Shown: positions 15,814 through 23,097 of the stretch, in pieces
How the letters are laid out: every line of letters begins with the position of its first letter
Numbering within the stretch: position 1 is the first letter of the stretch
Assembly: GCF_000308775.1 (NCBI RefSeq)
Contig: NZ_BAGJ01000257.1
Location: forward strand, 1 to 34,149
Direction: 5' to 3'
DNA: 34,149 nucleotides
Origin: Nocardia testacea NBRC 100365
GTDB lineage: Bacteria > Actinomycetota > Actinomycetes > Mycobacteriales > Mycobacteriaceae
Notes under the pieces: model-generated
Database searches by the model: none
What the model saw: only the letters and a program-made list of their open reading frames with translations
What the model was told of the DNA's origin: nothing
Made by a program: the position numbers and the translations under genes

Positions 15814-16512
15814 TCAGCCGAGGTGCGCCGACAGCAGCCAGGCCGGTACCGATTTGCGGCCCTTCGGTTCGTCGCGCAGGTCGGCGAACCGCAGCAGCGG
15901 TTCGCCCTCCGGAGATTCGAGGCGCTCCGGCAGATTCGCGTGGATCCGCGCCGGGGCGATCTCATCGATCACCCAGTACTTCGATACCGCGTCGTGGAGT
16001 TCCTCGGCAGTGACCGGCGCCGGCCCCGCGCCGGGAAGTTCGGGAAAGCCGGCCCGGTCGAACACCAGGGCGAAGTAGGCCGCACCCGGGGCGGCGGCCC
16101 GCGCGATCGACCGCAGATAACCCTCCCGCGACGCCACCGGAATCGAGTGGAACAGCGTACTGTCGACCACGGTGCCGAAGCGGCCGTCGTAGCCGGTGAA
16201 CGAGGTGATGTCGGCGACCTCGAAGGTGGCGGCGCTCAGGCCCCGCCGTTCGGCTTCGGCTCGGGCCGATTCGATCGCGGTCGGCGCGAGGTCCAGGCCG
16301 ACGGTGGTGAAACCACGCTCGGCCAGATACAGCGAAATGGCACCTTCACCGCATCCGGCGTCGAGGACGTCCCCGTGAAATCTGCCCTGGTCGATGAGTG
16401 CGGCGAGTTCGGGCTGGGGTTCCCCGATACTCCACGGCGGCGCCACGTCCGGCCCGAACGGACCGGTTCCGCGATAGACGGATTCGAATTCGAAATCACC
16501 CGGTGTGGTCAT
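15814..16512 (-). CDS. Class I SAM-dependent methyltransferase
   Basis: A 232-residue Rossmann-fold methyltransferase. SAM-binding motif I is VLDAGCGEGAISLYLAERG (about 49-67), followed by the acidic TTVGLDLAPTAIESAR and a FEVADITSF segment. The region GTVVDSTLFHSIPVASREGY resembles TPMT/thiocyanate-type small-molecule methyltransferases. The ATG lacks an obvious ribosome-binding site and may be leaderless. It stands alone behind a bidirectional terminator. The acceptor substrate is unknown. Confidence 0.86.
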   Translation of the reverse strand: MTTPGDFEFESVYRGTGPFGPDVAPPWSIGEPQPELAALIDQGRFHGDVLDAGCGEGAISLYLAERGFTTVGLDLAPTAIESARAEAERRGLSAATFEVADITSFTGYDGRFGTVVDSTLFHSIPVASREGYLRSIARAAAPGAAYFALVFDRAGFPELPGAGPAPVTAEELHDAVSKYWVIDEIAPARIHANLPERLESPEGEPLLRFADLRDEPKGRKSVPAWLLSAHLG

Positions 16513-17240
16513 ACACCACGACTAGCAGCCGATTCGGCGCATGTACATGTAACCGCCACCGGAAGCCCTGTGTCCGGCCGAGCGCCCGGCCACCGTTCAC
16601 CGTGGCCGGCACCGGCGGCCGTCCGCCGGGCCGCACCGGCCACCGCCCGTCGGGTATGTCGCGGCCCCCGACGACACGGGCCCGAGGCAGCGCCGGTTCC
16701 GCCTGCCCGGCGACGCCCGGCCCGGCATGACCCGGAGAGGCGGTCCTCCGCACCGCACGGCGGTCAACTCGCGCGGTTCGAACCGGCTGGGCCGGATACA
16801 CGGCCGCCGCGCGACCAGGGCGGACCGAGCGCATGATACTTGATCAGGCATTTCGCCTGGCGGGTTCGCCTCTCGGCCGACCACCGAGGGTTCGGAAGAG
16901 CGTGTGGGCCGAGGCCCGGCCCACATCCGTCTGAGTCAGTGACCTGCGGTTATTCGATATTCTTCGACAAACCGAGATGGCGAAACCTGATCCTGCCACC
17001 CGGCCTACGCCGACCCGCACCCCACTCTCGAGATCCGTATGCGGATCATATTTGCTGGTTACAGGGAATAATCCGCTCATCCCTTGCCGCCAATGGCTAT
17101 AGACGGCCCCCGCCACGCAAATCCCCGATTCAACGAACATGACACTTGTACAGCTGTTAAGTTACTAAGTATTCTTCAATTATCAACCCGGTGGCGCCTC
17201 TGCGCCACCGCGATGCTCGAACTCGACGAGGAGTGGCGAC
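16513..17240. other. Gap without a recognisable gene; AT-rich promoter region for lcp at its end
   Basis: About 730 bp. The first 450 bp have only spurious arginine/proline-rich frames. From about 17040 the composition becomes locally AT-rich, most strongly at 17140-17190 (TTAAGTTACTAAGTATTC), a plausible promoter zone for the Lcp gene. No clear palindrome is visible there. Confidence 0.5.
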
Positions 17241-18482
17241 ATGGACCGACTCAACAGGCGGGATGCGTTGAAAGCCGGCGGCGTGCTGGGCGCGTTCGGC
17301 GCCCTCGCCATCGCGACCCCGGCCAGAGCGCAACCGTGGACCTGGTCGCCACAGGGATCGGTGGCGGGCAGCGGCGCCGGTGTCGACCCGCTGGGCGTCT
17401 GGGATCCCGAAGCCGACGAACTGGTCGCCTCCCTGCTCGACCGCGGTGCGGTACCGGCCGTCAACGACCTGCTGCGCACCTGGACCCGCAACGGTCAGCC
17501 GTTACCGGACGGGCTACCTCCGGATCTGCGGGATTTCATGGAATACGCCCGGCAGCTGCCCCGGTGGACCGATCCCGGCAAACTGGCCACCGCGGTGGAT
17601 TTCAACAAGAAACGCGGTCTCTACCTCGGCGTTCTGTACGGTCTCGCCAGCGGCATGATGAGCACGGTCATCCCCAAGGAAGCCCGGGCGGTTTATTACT
17701 CCAAGGGCGGCCACGACCTCAAAGACCGTATCTCCAAAACGGCGAAACTCGGCTACGACATCGGCAGCGGCAACGCCTACGGCCCGGATGGGCAGATGGT
17801 CGTCACATGCGTCAAGACGCGCCTGGTGCATGCCGCGGTGCGGCATCTGCTGCCGCAGTCGCCGCACTGGGTGCATTCGGCCGACGAGGACATCCCCATC
17901 AGCCAGAACGACATCATGGTCACCTGGCACAGCCTGCCCACCACCGTGATGCGTCATCTCACGGCATGGCAGGTGCCGATCCCCGTCCACGAATCGGATG
18001 CGTTCCTGCATTCCTGGCAGGTCGCCGCGCATCTGCTCGGCGTCCGCGACGAATACATCCCGAACTCGTGGGATCAGGCCGACTCCCAGGCGGCGCAGGT
18101 GCTGGATCCGATCATCGCGCCGACCCCGGAGGGTGTGAAACTGGCCGACCGGCTACTGCGCCTGGGCACGAATCTCGACCTTGCCATCCTGAGCAAGGGA
18201 GTCCTCGGTGCCTTCACGCGCTTCCTGCTCGGTGACAAGATCGCCGATGAGCTGGCCATCGCCCGCGAACCGGTCTGGGATCCGCTGCTGCGGTTCAGCT
18301 GGGGCCCGTTCATCGCGGTCCGGGAAGGCATACTCACCGTCGCCCCGCCGACGCAGGAGGCGTACTGGCTGTTCGACGAGTTCCTGCGCCAGTTCGCTCT
18401 GTGGTATCTGGCCGAACTCCGGATGCCGATCAGTATCGAGCTCCCCATGATGAACCGGGATATGAGTCAGCCGCCGCGCTGA
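17241..18482 (+). CDS. lcp: Latex clearing protein (rubber oxygenase), Tat-exported, DUF2236/MpaB family
   Basis: Lcp is an extracellular b-type heme dioxygenase that cleaves the double bonds of cis-1,4-polyisoprene to oligo-isoprenoid aldehydes and ketones. Residues 1-31 form a twin-arginine signal (MDRLNRRDALKAGG, hydrophobic run, ATPARAQ cleavage site). The mature part has the family signature CVKTRLVHAAVRHLLPQSP (Arg 194, His 197), then ISQNDIMVTWHSL, whose His 230 I align with the proximal heme ligand of Streptomyces Lcp K30. It also has LHSWQVAAHLLGVRDEYIP and QVLDPIIAPTPEG. The length of 413 is close to Lcp K30 (about 407). GAGGAG lies upstream of the ATG. A hairpin follows, then a cutinase gene. 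The family is clear; activity on rubber is inferred. Confidence 0.88.
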   Translation: MDRLNRRDALKAGGVLGAFGALAIATPARAQPWTWSPQGSVAGSGAGVDPLGVWDPEADELVASLLDRGAVPAVNDLLRTWTRNGQPLPDGLPPDLRDFMEYARQLPRWTDPGKLATAVDFNKKRGLYLGVLYGLASGMMSTVIPKEARAVYYSKGGHDLKDRISKTAKLGYDIGSGNAYGPDGQMVVTCVKTRLVHAAVRHLLPQSPHWVHSADEDIPISQNDIMVTWHSLPTTVMRHLTAWQVPIPVHESDAFLHSWQVAAHLLGVRDEYIPNSWDQADSQAAQVLDPIIAPTPEGVKLADRLLRLGTNLDLAILSKGVLGAFTRFLLGDKIADELAIAREPVWDPLLRFSWGPFIAVREGILTVAPPTQEAYWLFDEFLRQFALWYLAELRMPISIELPMMNRDMSQPPR

Positions 18483-18500
18483 CCCGGCCAGCCCGGTCGA

Positions 18501-18527
18501 GCCCGCACGGCCCCTCTCCGTGCGGGC
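18501..18527 (+). terminator. Hairpin terminator after lcp
   Basis: Perfect 10-bp stem GCCCGCACGG / CCGTGCGGGC with a 7-nt loop, 18 bp after the lcp stop. Confidence 0.7.
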
Positions 18528-18658
18528 GAGCGGGCGTGTGCGCAGCCCCGGCGTCCACTCCGGACCCGAGTCGAGCGCGTTTCACGGGGGTTCCGCCGGC
18601 TGCGGTCTCCCTTCTCACTCGATCAGCTACCCCCGCGGGGTGACCAGATGGAGCAGTC

Positions 18659-19573
18659 ATGCCCACACGATGGAAATCCGGCGTCGCCGCCTGCTTCTTC
18701 GCGCTCGTGGCCGCAGTTGTCCAGGTCGGCGCGGCCCCGGTAGCGGCGGGCACACCGGCCCCGTGCCCCGATCTGTACGTCGTAGCGATCCCCGGGACCT
18801 GGGAGACCTCCGATGCCGAGCCCGGCACGGGCATGCTCGCGGCGACCGTCGACCGGCTGCCGGGAAATGTGGCGGTGGACTACGTCGCCTACGCCGCGAC
18901 GGCCTTCCCCTGGGAGGGCGAAGTCTACGGCCGCTCCAAGCAGGAGGCGACCGATCGAGCGCGCGATATGGTCGCGGCCGCGGCGCGGGCCTGCCCGGCG
19001 ACACGTATCGCGATACTCGGCTACAGCCAGGGCGCGCACGCGGCCGGTGATCTCGCGGCCGAAATCGGTGCCGGGTCCGCCACCGCGCCGGCGGAACGAA
19101 TCGCGCTGGTGGGGCTTATCGCCGACCCCCGGCGTTCCCCCGCGGACACCCTCGTCGGCCCGGCGGTGCCCGGTGCCGGAGCGGTCGGGGCGCGGCCGGG
19201 CGGTTTCGGCGCGCTCGGCCCGCGCACATACACATTCTGCGTGGACGGCGATCTGTACTGCGCGATGCCCGACGGCGATATCGCCGGGCGCCTGGCCGGA
19301 CTGGTGGTCCAGATGTCGAATCCCGATCCGGCCGATATCGGCAGCTACCAGCGGCAGGTTGCCGCACTGTTCGGTGATGCGCTGGCCGCGGGTGGTCTCG
19401 GCCTGCCGGCGGAGGAATTCGGTGTCTCCGCCTACGAGCAGCGCCGGAAACAGATCGACGATTTCCTGAAATCCGGCGCGCATCAGAGCTATCCCGACTA
19501 TGTCGTCGATTCTGCGGGCGCCACCGCCCTGACCTGGCTGCGACAGCGGCTCATCGAGGCGACGAACTACTGA
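18659..19573 (+). CDS. Secreted cutinase-family esterase
   Basis: Alpha/beta hydrolase of the cutinase family (PF01083 type, like the mycobacterial Culp proteins), acting on lipids or polyesters outside the membrane. A signal peptide spans about 1-31 (CFFALVAAVVQVGAAPVAAG). CPDLYVVAIPGTWE begins the mature fold. The nucleophile elbow is GYSQGA (Ser 123). The disulfide-flanked acid site is FCVDGDLYC (Cys 194, Asp 196/198, Cys 201), and HQSYPDYV supplies His 275. At 304 residues it is longer than fungal cutinases, as usual in actinobacteria. GGAG precedes the ATG. The stop overlaps that of the convergent deformylase gene by 7 bp. Confidence 0.88.
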   Translation: MPTRWKSGVAACFFALVAAVVQVGAAPVAAGTPAPCPDLYVVAIPGTWETSDAEPGTGMLAATVDRLPGNVAVDYVAYAATAFPWEGEVYGRSKQEATDRARDMVAAAARACPATRIAILGYSQGAHAAGDLAAEIGAGSATAPAERIALVGLIADPRRSPADTLVGPAVPGAGAVGARPGGFGALGPRTYTFCVDGDLYCAMPDGDIAGRLAGLVVQMSNPDPADIGSYQRQVAALFGDALAAGGLGLPAEEFGVSAYEQRRKQIDDFLKSGAHQSYPDYVVDSAGATALTWLRQRLIEATNY

Positions 19574-20136
19574 GCACCGGCGTGGTCCGCCGCGCCGGGA
19601 AGCCAGCTGTTGCCCGGCACGGTCCACCGCCGGTCCTTGATCATGCGGCGGGCCGAGCGCCGGTTCCGGCCGATCAGCCGGTCCAGGTACAGGGTTCCCG
19701 CGAGATGGTCGGTCTCGTGTTGCAGGCACCGGGCCAGGTATCCGGTGGCAGCCACCGTGACCGGAGCTCCGGTCATATCCACACCCGTCACCTGCGCTCG
19801 GTGCGCCCGCCCCGTGGGAAACCACTCCTCCGGAACGGAAAGGCACCCTTCGAGATCGTCCTCCGGATGGGGCATGCCCTCCGGTAGCGCGGAGGTCCAC
19901 AGCACCGGATTAACCACGTGGCCGCGGTAGCGGGTGCCGGAATCGGTGAGGTCGTAGACGAATACCGCACGCGGATCGCCGATCTGGTTGGCCGCCAATC
20001 CGGCGCCGGGGGCGGCGGTGTTGGTATCGAACAGGTCGCCGACGAGGGCGGCGAGCTCGTCGTCGAACACGGTCACCGGGAGCGCGGGAGTGGTGAGCCG
20101 CGGGTCGCCGGCGATGAGGATCGGTCGCACAGTCAT
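19567..20136 (-). CDS. def: Peptide deformylase
   Basis: Metalloenzyme that removes the N-formyl group from new proteins. All three family motifs are present in the 189-residue product: GAGLAANQIG (Gln 51), EGCLSVPE (metal ligand Cys 98) and QHETDHLAG (His 140, Glu 141, His 144). I chose the ATG at 20136, which begins MTVRPILIAGDPRL as expected; a TTG at 20154 would add six residues and run into the palindrome. No ribosome-binding site is visible, so translation is probably leaderless. It is divergent from a PadR regulator with only 46 bp between the starts, and a perfect palindrome fills that gap. This arrangement suggests a regulated, possibly second, deformylase. Confidence 0.93.
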   Translation of the reverse strand: MTVRPILIAGDPRLTTPALPVTVFDDELAALVGDLFDTNTAAPGAGLAANQIGDPRAVFVYDLTDSGTRYRGHVVNPVLWTSALPEGMPHPEDDLEGCLSVPEEWFPTGRAHRAQVTGVDMTGAPVTVAATGYLARCLQHETDHLAGTLYLDRLIGRNRRSARRMIKDRRWTVPGNSWLPGAADHAGAQ

Positions 20137-20144
20137 GTCGGCCA

Positions 20145-20166
20145 GACTACTCAAACGCGAGTAGTC
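20145..20166. promoter_or_regulatory. Candidate PadR operator
   Basis: Inverted repeat with perfect 8-bp arms GACTACTC / GAGTAGTC and a 6-nt centre, in the 46-bp gap between the def and padR starts. It must overlap both promoters, so one dimer could control both genes. Confidence 0.7.
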
Positions 20167-20182
20167 GTGTAAGACTGGTCAG

Positions 20183-20719
20183 GTGAACGAGACCCGCTTG
20201 TTCGTCCTGGCCGCCCTGGCCCGGCGCGGACCGATGCACGGCCACCAATTGCGCCGGGACGCCCGTCTGGACCGTGCCGACCTGTGGTCACGCGTCAAAC
20301 CGGGCTCCCTGTACGGCGCGCTGCACCGCATGGAGAGCGAAGGCCTGGTCCGCCCGTTACGCACCGAACAGCATGGCGCGCTCCCCGCCCGCACGATCTA
20401 CGAGATCACCGACGAGGGTCTGCGGGAACTGCGGGCATTACGCGACGAAGCGTTCACCGAGGTCGATATCCGGCCCGACCCGGTCGATCTCGCGCTGGCC
20501 GTCGGTGACGATCTCGATCCGGAGTTGTTGCGCGGCTACCTCGAGGACCGGATCGCCGCGCTGCGCGCGATCGGCTCCCGCATGGAGCATCAGCTCGACC
20601 GCCGCTGGCCCGACCAGAGCACCGCCGACGATCTCATCGCCGAACACGCCCGCCTGCGGATACGCACCGAGATCGAGTGGCACGAAAAGGTACTGGCCGG
20701 TATCGGCAAACCGGACTGA
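20183..20719 (+). CDS. PadR-family transcriptional regulator
   Basis: A 178-residue winged-helix regulator. The N-terminal domain reads LFVLAALARRGPMHGHQLRR, then VKPGSLYGALHRMESEGLVR and YEITDEGLRELRALRDEAF, the PadR pattern. The C-terminal half is a helical dimerisation domain (PadR subfamily 2 type). The GTG at 20183 is about ten bases after a TAAGAC -10-like element, suggesting a leaderless mRNA. The divergent def gene and the shared palindrome imply autorepression and repression of def. PadR proteins often respond to antibiotics or phenolics; the ligand here is unknown. Confidence 0.88.
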   Translation: MNETRLFVLAALARRGPMHGHQLRRDARLDRADLWSRVKPGSLYGALHRMESEGLVRPLRTEQHGALPARTIYEITDEGLRELRALRDEAFTEVDIRPDPVDLALAVGDDLDPELLRGYLEDRIAALRAIGSRMEHQLDRRWPDQSTADDLIAEHARLRIRTEIEWHEKVLAGIGKPD

Positions 20720-20789
20720 GCCGCACGAGCCCGGGCCTGCTCGGTGCACAACACCAACATTGCCGGATCGATCGAGGTCTGATGGTCGT

Positions 20790-20825
20790 CCGCCGGTGAC
20801 GCTGTCCGTCAAGCGTCGCCGGCGG
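20790..20825. terminator. Hairpin terminator overlapping the end of the racemase-like gene
   Basis: 14-bp stem (CCGCCGGTGACGCT with AGCGTCGCCGGCGG, one G-T pair) and an 8-nt loop. It covers the stop codon of the minus-strand gene and lies about 70 bp after the PadR stop, so it may serve both. Confidence 0.65.
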
Positions 20826-21573
20826 CAGCACCGAACAGCGGTCCGGCTCCGGCCGCGGCCGGAGCGCAGCCGAGGGCTCGACACAGCGACCAGATGGTCA
20901 CCTGGGTCGCGGTCAGCACCGGCACTCCCGCGGCCTCGGCCAGGGCCGCGGTGAGATGGTCGGTGTGCAAGGCGGTTTCGGGTAACAACACCACCTCGGC
21001 CTCCGGATGTACTGCTCGGGCCACCAAGTCGATGATGCGCTCGTCTCCCCAACGAGCCAGGTCGTGATCTGTGCGCGCATTCGCGTCGACGCGGTGCACC
21101 ACCGCCGCGTCGGTCTCACCGAGGTGGGCGATGAACTCATCGGTGAAATGCGAGGGATAGACCGACGCCACACCGACCCGGGTGACTCCGAGATGGCGGA
21201 CCGCGTCCTGGAAGCCGCGCAGTGTGGTCGTGGCGCGGCATCGAGCAACCCGGGCGAGGGTGGCCAGTTGGCGCCCGTGGTCGTGGGCGCTGCGCAAGAA
21301 GCTCGCAGAAGTGACCGCGAGGGCGACGGCCTCGAACCTGCCCACGGAACCGTCCAGCGCGGTCGCGAGCAGTGCCGGATCGCCCAGCCCGGCCGCCGCC
21401 TCCGTCAATCGGTCATCGGACATGTCCGCCAGGTCCTCGGCCACGCCGGGCGGCCACCGCAATTCCACCACCTCCAGTCCGGCCCGCGGTGACACCCGCC
21501 CCAGCAGCCGCCGGAAGTCCTCGACGTCGGCATTCGCCGTGGGAAAGAGCGCCCCGAAACGCAACGTCGCCAT
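20809..21573 (-). CDS. Asp/Glu racemase-superfamily (maleate isomerase-like) protein lacking the usual cysteines
   Basis: A 254-residue protein resembling maleate cis-trans isomerase and arylmalonate decarboxylase: LRFGALFPTANADVEDF at the start, then a conserved middle RATTTLRGFQDAVRHLGV followed by GVASVYPSHFTDEFI. Active members use two cysteines. The first site (GCTSGS in maleate isomerases) here reads AVTSAS, with Val about 87. The second (SCTN) reads PETAL, with Glu about 199. Both nucleophiles seem lost, so the protein may be inactive or have a different chemistry. The ATG at 21573 is chosen by comparison with the family; GTG at 21591 is possible. It converges on padR and is divergent from an alpha/beta hydrolase gene. 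Confidence 0.75.
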   Translation of the reverse strand: MATLRFGALFPTANADVEDFRRLLGRVSPRAGLEVVELRWPPGVAEDLADMSDDRLTEAAAGLGDPALLATALDGSVGRFEAVALAVTSASFLRSAHDHGRQLATLARVARCRATTTLRGFQDAVRHLGVTRVGVASVYPSHFTDEFIAHLGETDAAVVHRVDANARTDHDLARWGDERIIDLVARAVHPEAEVVLLPETALHTDHLTAALAEAAGVPVLTATQVTIWSLCRALGCAPAAAGAGPLFGAAAGDA

Positions 21574-21826
21574 CACCTCACGGTCGCACACCCGGATCCA
21601 CGGTTCGAACCCGGTGCCGGACTCGATGGCCTCCGGTCCCGCAGCCTCCGCGAAAACCCCTTGGCGCACCACGACGGCCACTGCTACCTTTCCGGGGACC
21701 GTGCAAGAGAACGAGGGGGTGGTACCCGTGAACGCAGTATCGACATGGGTGCTCCCCTCCGGGGTCACGGTCGGGCGATAGGTCGTCCGGGAGCGCCGCT
21801 CGCGAGCACTCCCGAAAGGCACGACA

Positions 21827-22561
21827 ATGCACTTCACTTCCGAACAGCGTCTCGACGACGGCGTCCTCGAACGCGAATTCACCCTCGGCGAGATCCCCGG
21901 CATCCTGTGGACGCCCGCATGCGCGCCCACACCGGTACCACTGATCCTGGTCGGCCCCCCTCCTCTCGGGCTGCGCACGGTGTATCCGCGACTGCTGGCC
22001 CGGGCCCGGGCCACCGTGGCCGAGGGCTACGCCGCGGCCACCATCGAACTCCCCGGCAGCGGTGAGCGGCCCCGCGACGCCGCCGCCGACCGGGCCCTCG
22101 CCGACCTGCACCGGGCGCTGGCAGCCGGCGGGCCGGTCGACGACGAGATCGTCGACCGGCTGATCCTTCCGCTGGTCGACAAGGCGGTCCCGGAATGGCA
22201 AGCCACCCTGGACGCCCTTCTCGCGCTGCCCGAGATCGGTGGCCCGGTCGGGTATTCGGGCGGGGTGATCTCCATCGGTGTCCGGCTGGCGGCGGTCGAG
22301 CCGCGTATCTCGGCCGCCCTGCTGTTCGCCGGCAGTTTCGTTCCCCGCGCAATAGTCGAGGAGGCCCGGCAGGTCACTGTTCCGCTGCAGGTACTGCTGC
22401 AGTGGGACGACGAAGGAAACGACCGGCAACAGGCCCTGGATCTGTTCGACGCCTTCGGCTCCGCGGAGAAGACATTGCACGCCAATATGGGCGGGCATAC
22501 CGGCGTCCCGCAGTTCGAAGGGGACGCCGGAACCCGGTTCTTCGCCCGGCATTTGAAGTGA
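21827..22561 (+). CDS. Alpha/beta hydrolase, dienelactone hydrolase-like
   Basis: A 244-residue cytoplasmic hydrolase. The N-terminal strand region reads GILWTPACAPTPVPLILVGP. The nucleophile elbow is GYSGGV (Ser about 144), the acid is probably in VLLQWDDEGNDRQQALDLF, and the base is His 224 in ANMGGHTGVP. The layout resembles actinobacterial dienelactone hydrolase-like proteins whose substrates are unknown. GAAAGG lies eight bases before the ATG. It is divergent from the racemase-like gene with about 250 bp between, and nothing in the context fixes a pathway. Confidence 0.83.
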   Translation: MHFTSEQRLDDGVLEREFTLGEIPGILWTPACAPTPVPLILVGPPPLGLRTVYPRLLARARATVAEGYAAATIELPGSGERPRDAAADRALADLHRALAAGGPVDDEIVDRLILPLVDKAVPEWQATLDALLALPEIGGPVGYSGGVISIGVRLAAVEPRISAALLFAGSFVPRAIVEEARQVTVPLQVLLQWDDEGNDRQQALDLFDAFGSAEKTLHANMGGHTGVPQFEGDAGTRFFARHLK

Positions 22562-23097
22562 GGCCGGACGACCGAGCCGATTGACGACAGGAGAGGTCGG
22601 CCGAGATACCACTCATCTCGAGCAGGCGCCGCTGCCCACGCGTGCCTGCTGCGGTCGACTTCTTCCTGTCAGCTCGACACTCTGGCGTACAACGAAATGC
22701 AGCCGAGCTCGAGCAGCGTCGCTCGGAGGTTGTGGCCGGTCCGGGACCGGCAGTCGTGCGGTGCGAGCGGTTCCGGAGCACAAGTTTCCGACGTCGACAC
22801 GAGGACAGTGCGGAAGCGCGGAATCCGCGTCCGAAAACTCGATAACCGAAAGCTCGACGCCCGAACTCGACTTCTGCCTTTCCGGGCCGGCCTGTCCACG
22901 GCGTGGTCGGCCGCGCGATCGAGCAATGCTTTGGTACGGCGCCGGCGGCTCTGACCGCCGGCACCTTCAGGTCTTATCGTGTAGGTATAGGGTCCGAATT
23001 GGCAGGACAGTCCTTTCCTACCAAGTACCCGCCTAAAGGTTGATCCGGTGGTTGAGGCATCCGGGCCACTGAGAACGGCAGCCGGACGCCGATCAGG
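22562..23097. other. Gap between convergent genes with no recognisable gene
   Basis: About 540 bp. Open frames here look spurious. A hairpin at 22941-22962 is listed separately. Confidence 0.5.
22941..22962. terminator. Terminator-like hairpin
   Basis: Perfect 8-bp stem GCCGGCGG / CCGCCGGC with a 6-nt loop, about 135 bp beyond the carbonic anhydrase stop and 380 bp after the hydrolase stop. It may end minus-strand transcription. Confidence 0.4.

Noticed and set aside
16840..17142. 100-codon plus-strand frame before lcp
   Set aside because: No ribosome-binding site and no family pattern; it runs into the AT-rich promoter zone of lcp.
22581..23036. Plus-strand 151-codon frame after the alpha/beta hydrolase gene
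   Set aside because: Low-complexity, cysteine- and arginine-rich, no homology signal; probably noncoding.
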